DNA from: Sipunculus nudus
Taxonomy: Eukaryota; Annelida; Sipuncula; Golfingiida; Sipunculidae
Assembly (NCBI GenBank): GCA_026874595.1
Contig: CM049306.1
Span: 93,797,642 to 93,861,641 of the forward strand
DNA: 64,000 bases
Direction of reading: 5' to 3'
This document shows, piece after piece, positions 60,256-64,000 of the stretch. Made by a program: the position numbers and the translations under genes. The notes under the pieces are model-generated. The model was given only the letters and a program-made list of their open reading frames with translations, did not search any database and was not told where the DNA came from. How positions within the stretch are numbered: the first letter of the stretch is position 1; each line of letters begins with the position of its first letter.

Positions 60256-60953
60256 TATCACCAGAGTAATAATTTTATGATAATTCAAATCATTATATTT
60301 TACCAATTGTCATTAGATTTTATAAGGTGATCAGTCCTAAGGAATGAAACAGGTATTTAGCTGACTTCTGTACAGAATAACTTTCTAATTACAATTCACT
60401 TTATTATTTAACTGCCAGCTCTTTGATAAGTGTTCACAGAGAATTCATTAATAAGCATGTTCATATATTTGACAGGGTTTACTCTTAAAGTGACAGGCAC
60501 AGATAAATTAATTAATTAACAGTTTAGACATAGGTGTTCTCAGAAGTGCAAGAAAGGTGTTGAATGTATTACACAATATGTCTTGTATTAATGCTGTAAG
60601 AAATTCCTTAATTGCAATTATTATTTTGGGCAAATGTATAAATAGAGATGCTGGTTACTGAACCAGACAGTTAAGGTCAGAGCTAAAGAGAAGAGAGTCG
60701 AAGAGTTAGAGAGCTAGCAGAGAGAGAAGAGACAGGAATAAGGACAGGAGTTAATACAGAGAGAGAGAGACAGAGAACAGAATCAGTTAAGTGGAAAATA
60801 GGGCAAACTATTAGAACATATATTTTGGACATTTGTTATTGTTAACTTTGATTGAATAAACTTGGAAGTAAATTACATCTGGATTAAAGAATTCTTCTAT
60901 CTGAGAAATCAGCAACCTGTGAACAAAAGCACGTAAACAACTGGACGGTGATA
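60256..60953 (+). repeat. 3' LTR
   Basis: 698 bp, one mismatch to the 5' LTR by eye. It is followed directly by ATAC, which also precedes the 5' LTR. Confidence 0.9.
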
Positions 60954-61740
60954 ATACATAAGTCATAACCTGCGCATACTGTTAAGGCATTACAGTGAAG
61001 CCCTATCAAGATTTCTATCCAATCATTGCCTCCGCAAGGAGGGTATCGTTCCTCCCCACTTAAGTGTGTTTTTTCACAACATTACTTATATAGATTTAGA
61101 CTTTGGTGTAGATTTGGAAGATGATACGGATTCAGGTACGTCATCAAGAATATTTTGGGAGCATCCTACAAAAGGGACCATCCCCCTTCCCCCACCCTGC
61201 TGAGGCTTGCATTCCTTAGAATGCAAATTTCTTGTTTCATCATTCTGTCTTTAAGGCCCTGGCTCAGACAAAATACAACAACCTGCCAGCCCTGGGTTTA
61301 GGTTTGTTACAGCTATGATATACAAGTCAACACTTCTGGGGTTTAGGTTATGAATAAACAAGGCAAGGAGGATATCAGTTCTCCCCGTTCATGTGTTAGT
61401 TCACTACATAACTCACACAATCATGAACAGAGTTTCATGAACTTTTCAGAGAATTTTGAGATTGGGCCAACAAATAGATTTAGACTTTGGTGTGGATCTG
61501 GAAGATGATCTGGATTCTGGAAGGTCATCAAGAATATTTTGGGAGCATCTTACAAAAGGGACCATCCCCCTTCCCCATCCCACAAAGGCCTGCATTCCTT
61601 AGCATGCAAGTTTAATCATTTTGCCTTTTAGGCCCTGGCTCAGAAAAACCTATATCAAGTTACAACCGGCCAGCCCTGGGTTAAGGATAGATACAGCTAT
61701 GATATACAAGTCAACACATTTTCATGAAAACACATTAAGA
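60954..61740 (+). repeat. Diverged tandem duplication of about 385 bp
   Basis: A segment with AGATTTAGACTTTGGTGT, TCATCAAGAATATTTTGGGA, GGGACCATCCCCCTTCCCC and AGGCCCTGGCTCAG phrases occurs at about 61091-61350 and again at 61478-61710. Phrases just left of the LTR element (57690-57735) also belong to it, so the LTR element inserted into a third copy. Each copy contains an open stretch of 35 to 40 codons (see findings). Confidence 0.65.
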
Positions 61741-64000
61741 TACAGATAGTACATATAAGGCTGACTGCCAGCTTAAAAGTGATATTTTACACTTTCACAT
61801 GTGTGAAAAGATGTGCTGCATATATGATAAGATTTGTAATATGATATAGTTGAACATGTACACACCTGTTCATGAAGTAATATTTACAATTTTCATGTCA
61901 CAAAGGTTAACAATTCACACCAAGAAGACATCATTATCTAGAGAAATTCACCATTCTGATACTGGTAAACTATATCAGCACAGTCAAACTGCCAATAATG
62001 TAAACAATACAATATACTATTGCATTCAGGTAATAGTCAGTATATATTTCAATACTGGCACAATGTATATTTATATGATCTGTGTACTGGTATACTACTA
62101 AACATGTATCAAATTTCCTTTTAAACATTTCAAATTTTTAATTATTTTGATTTTTGAACTATTAACAAAAAATGAGTATCTATTTAATTGCAAATAGCTG
62201 GGGAATTCATGCATGCATATATCAAAGGAATACTCTTCATCAAGTGATATTGGACTCAGAACCTGTACAGTATGATCCATGCTTTCTTCATGTGATTTAC
62301 AATATATATGTTACAGGCAAACTGTGTAATCAGGCATTATGTGTAATGACTGAAAATATCAGGCATTAAAAGAATTGACTGATTGACTTGGGCAATTTAT
62401 GAAATGACTAAAATTTCCAGGGAATTACATTACAAACAATAAATGCCTAATTTCTTGTTGGTATGTATTTTACTGCTGAATGAGAACATACAATGTAAGT
62501 TTATTTGGGGGGGGGGGGCATTAATTCTGTAGCCATATATTTTCAGCAACTGTTAAATATTATTCATAAAAGACAATGTTTTGAAATAGGATTATTCACA
62601 ATGAAATTTTTATATTTTGATACTGATAGACATAAGAGGCCATGTCATGGGTGACCAGAGGTCATGCTTTGGCAATATGGCTAGGACAGACAGAAACGTG
62701 GCTACGATAAAATAGTTTCAATGGTATAATATGTTGATGAAACAGGGACAAAGTGGGAGTGATATATTAAACAATGGAGAACAGTGATTCTAGTTGATGA
62801 TGTCAGTCAATGCGACGTCATGTGTCATCAACCTTTGTGACGTCATTATTGTCTTATAAACATATTGGGCATGGAAGATCTGTGTAGGAGTGTTTTAGGA
62901 GCTCATTATAATAACTAAGCAAAACAGGTAGAGCAGATGGGCTGTGGTGGATAGGTCAATTGAATTGGAATTGAATGGAAAACTGAATTAATTGAAATTG
63001 AATTGAAAAAAAGTGAAAATGAAATGAATTGGAATTGAAGTGTATAGGCTACACTGAACTGACCTGAATTGATGAACAAAAGTTCTAGATCTCATATTTT
63101 CCTAAGTGTTGCTCATCGGAAGTTGCTAAAAGTCAGTGTCAGTGAAGATCAGCCAAGCAGTTATTGATTAAAATATAACACAAATGCCTCTCATCGGTGA
63201 CACAAGGAACATGATAACAGCATAAATGCTTCTTAATCACTGTTCTTGAATTGTTTGTATCAACAAATTTAGCACACCCGAGATGGGATAATAATATACA
63301 TGTGTCTAGTGGTCTGGACCCGGACACATTTCTACAGAGTCCTGACTATCCCCAGTTAGCACTTATGCAATCAAGTGAAGAGCTGTAATTAGGCCTACAT
63401 ACAGACATCAGCATTATGAGTAATTAATAATTTTTGCAATTTAAGGATAAATTTTATAAAGTTATAGGCCTACATGCAACTAGAAATTTATTAAGAAAGC
63501 CTATTATATTACTCAATTTTCAATAATTTTGTAACATGTTTAACTGGGAGAAGGCCTTTTTATATTTTCATTAAAAATCAGATATATGGACTTCTTAAAC
63601 CTTTAAACAATGAACATATACTTATACAGGTCTTACTTATATAGGTCTTTCGTTTAAAACATTAATCTTTGAGTACATATAATGTAAGCTTGCTTAAGTC
63701 ATTGTCAATTTAAAATTTTGCAGATCTGTGGGTCTATATATGGATATTCTCCAAGTTGTAGAAATTCCTGCATAAAGCTTAAACTGGGCGTGAACTTGAA
63801 TCAGACTGCCAAGGCCAAGAGTGTGTGACAACCTGTTTATTCATACAGTAGTGAAAAACCCTTATCAAGAGAGGATAAAGGCTAAACTGTTTCCATGACG
63901 GCAAGAACCCTCATGAGGGCCACTTGCCTGGTTGTACTCATTGCAAGAAGGCGCAAGGCTGTAGCAAAATCTCATACTCTACCGAAATACTCAAGCATGC
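61741..64000. other. Right-end region, possible promoter-like patch only
   Basis: AT-rich sequence with a run of 12 G at 62507-62518 and a TTGAAT/GGAATTGAA low-complexity stretch at about 62955-63040. A CRE-containing patch at 62814-62860 is listed separately. No exon could be assigned. Confidence 0.45.
62814..62860. promoter_or_regulatory. Paired CRE-like sites next to a TATA-like motif
   Basis: A perfect palindromic cAMP-response element TGACGTCA lies at 62838-62845. A second site lacking one base (GACGTCA) is at 62814-62820, and TATAAA at 62855-62860. A donor-like AAACAG|GTAGAG follows at about 62927. This is compatible with a plus-strand promoter and first exon, but no downstream coding exon was found and the match could be chance. 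Confidence 0.3.

Larger units (their letters stand above)
57743..60953 (+). mobile_element. Young non-autonomous LTR retrotransposon
   Basis: Two direct repeats of 698 bp (57743-58440 and 60256-60953) differ at one base by eye (58171 T against 60684 A). Each starts TATCACC and ends GGTGATA. The flanking host bases read AATAC/ATAC on both sides, a 4- or 5-bp target duplication. The 1.8-kb interior holds one Gag-like ORF and no protease, reverse transcriptase, RNase H or integrase. The LTR contains TATAAAT (58124-58130) and AATAAA (58342-58347), which fits a U3-R-U5 order. The element must depend on an autonomous relative. Confidence 0.9.

Overview
The window looks like animal nuclear DNA, most likely from a mollusc and probably a bivalve. 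It is AT-rich with very large introns and short exons carrying GT/AG borders. It is crowded with MITEs, a tRNA-derived SINE, and hairpin-ended tandem-core elements that resemble the 'pearl'/Helentron-type elements described in bivalves. No bacterial-type gene is present, and almost all short ORFs are chance frames or lie inside repeats.

One protein-coding gene dominates. It lies on the minus strand from about 47.4 kb to 5.5 kb and runs off the left edge. Eighteen consecutive exons plus one alternative exon can be joined with every splice phase agreeing and no stop codon. The product is a type II (signal-anchored) Golgi-type protein. It has a short cytosolic tail, one membrane span, a proline-rich stem, two tandem ILEI/FAM3-type domains each with the four FAM3-pattern cysteines, a Cys-containing linker, and the start of a GT13 catalytic domain most like POMGNT1. 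The rest of the catalytic domain is outside the window. Vertebrate POMGNT1 has one ILEI-type stem domain; this gene has two.

Two parts of the gene stand out. First, there are two homologous 127-nt exons of the same phase (21339-21465 and 16707-16833). Using either one keeps the frame and using both breaks it, so they look like a mutually exclusive pair that swaps the C-terminal half of ILEI domain 2. Second, the 3' end of exon 11, including its 5' splice site, has been amplified into a tandem array of about 41 units of 77 bp (23968-27112). The following intron therefore holds about 40 extra copies of a good splice donor.

Layout from left to right. 0.9-5.5 kb: two inverted TTAA-type MITEs flank a 2-kb non-coding TIR element, followed by exon 18. 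5.9-9.3 kb: a degenerate pearl-like element, a SINE and a 2.6-kb hairpin-ended element. 9.5-13.5 kb: exons 17-14, with a foldback element interrupted by a pearl-like element. 16.7-22.2 kb: exons 13b, 13a and 12 around a second 2.6-kb element. 24-27.1 kb: the 77-bp array. 27.1-38.9 kb: exons 11-3, with a 70-bp minisatellite and a 178-bp-core hairpin element. 42-48.5 kb: exons 2 and 1, a nested pair of pearl-like elements and a third, 5'-truncated one. 48.5-64 kb: upstream DNA with an hAT-like element, a pogo-like element containing another pearl copy, and a very young LTR retrotransposon with a Gag-like zinc-knuckle ORF but no pol.
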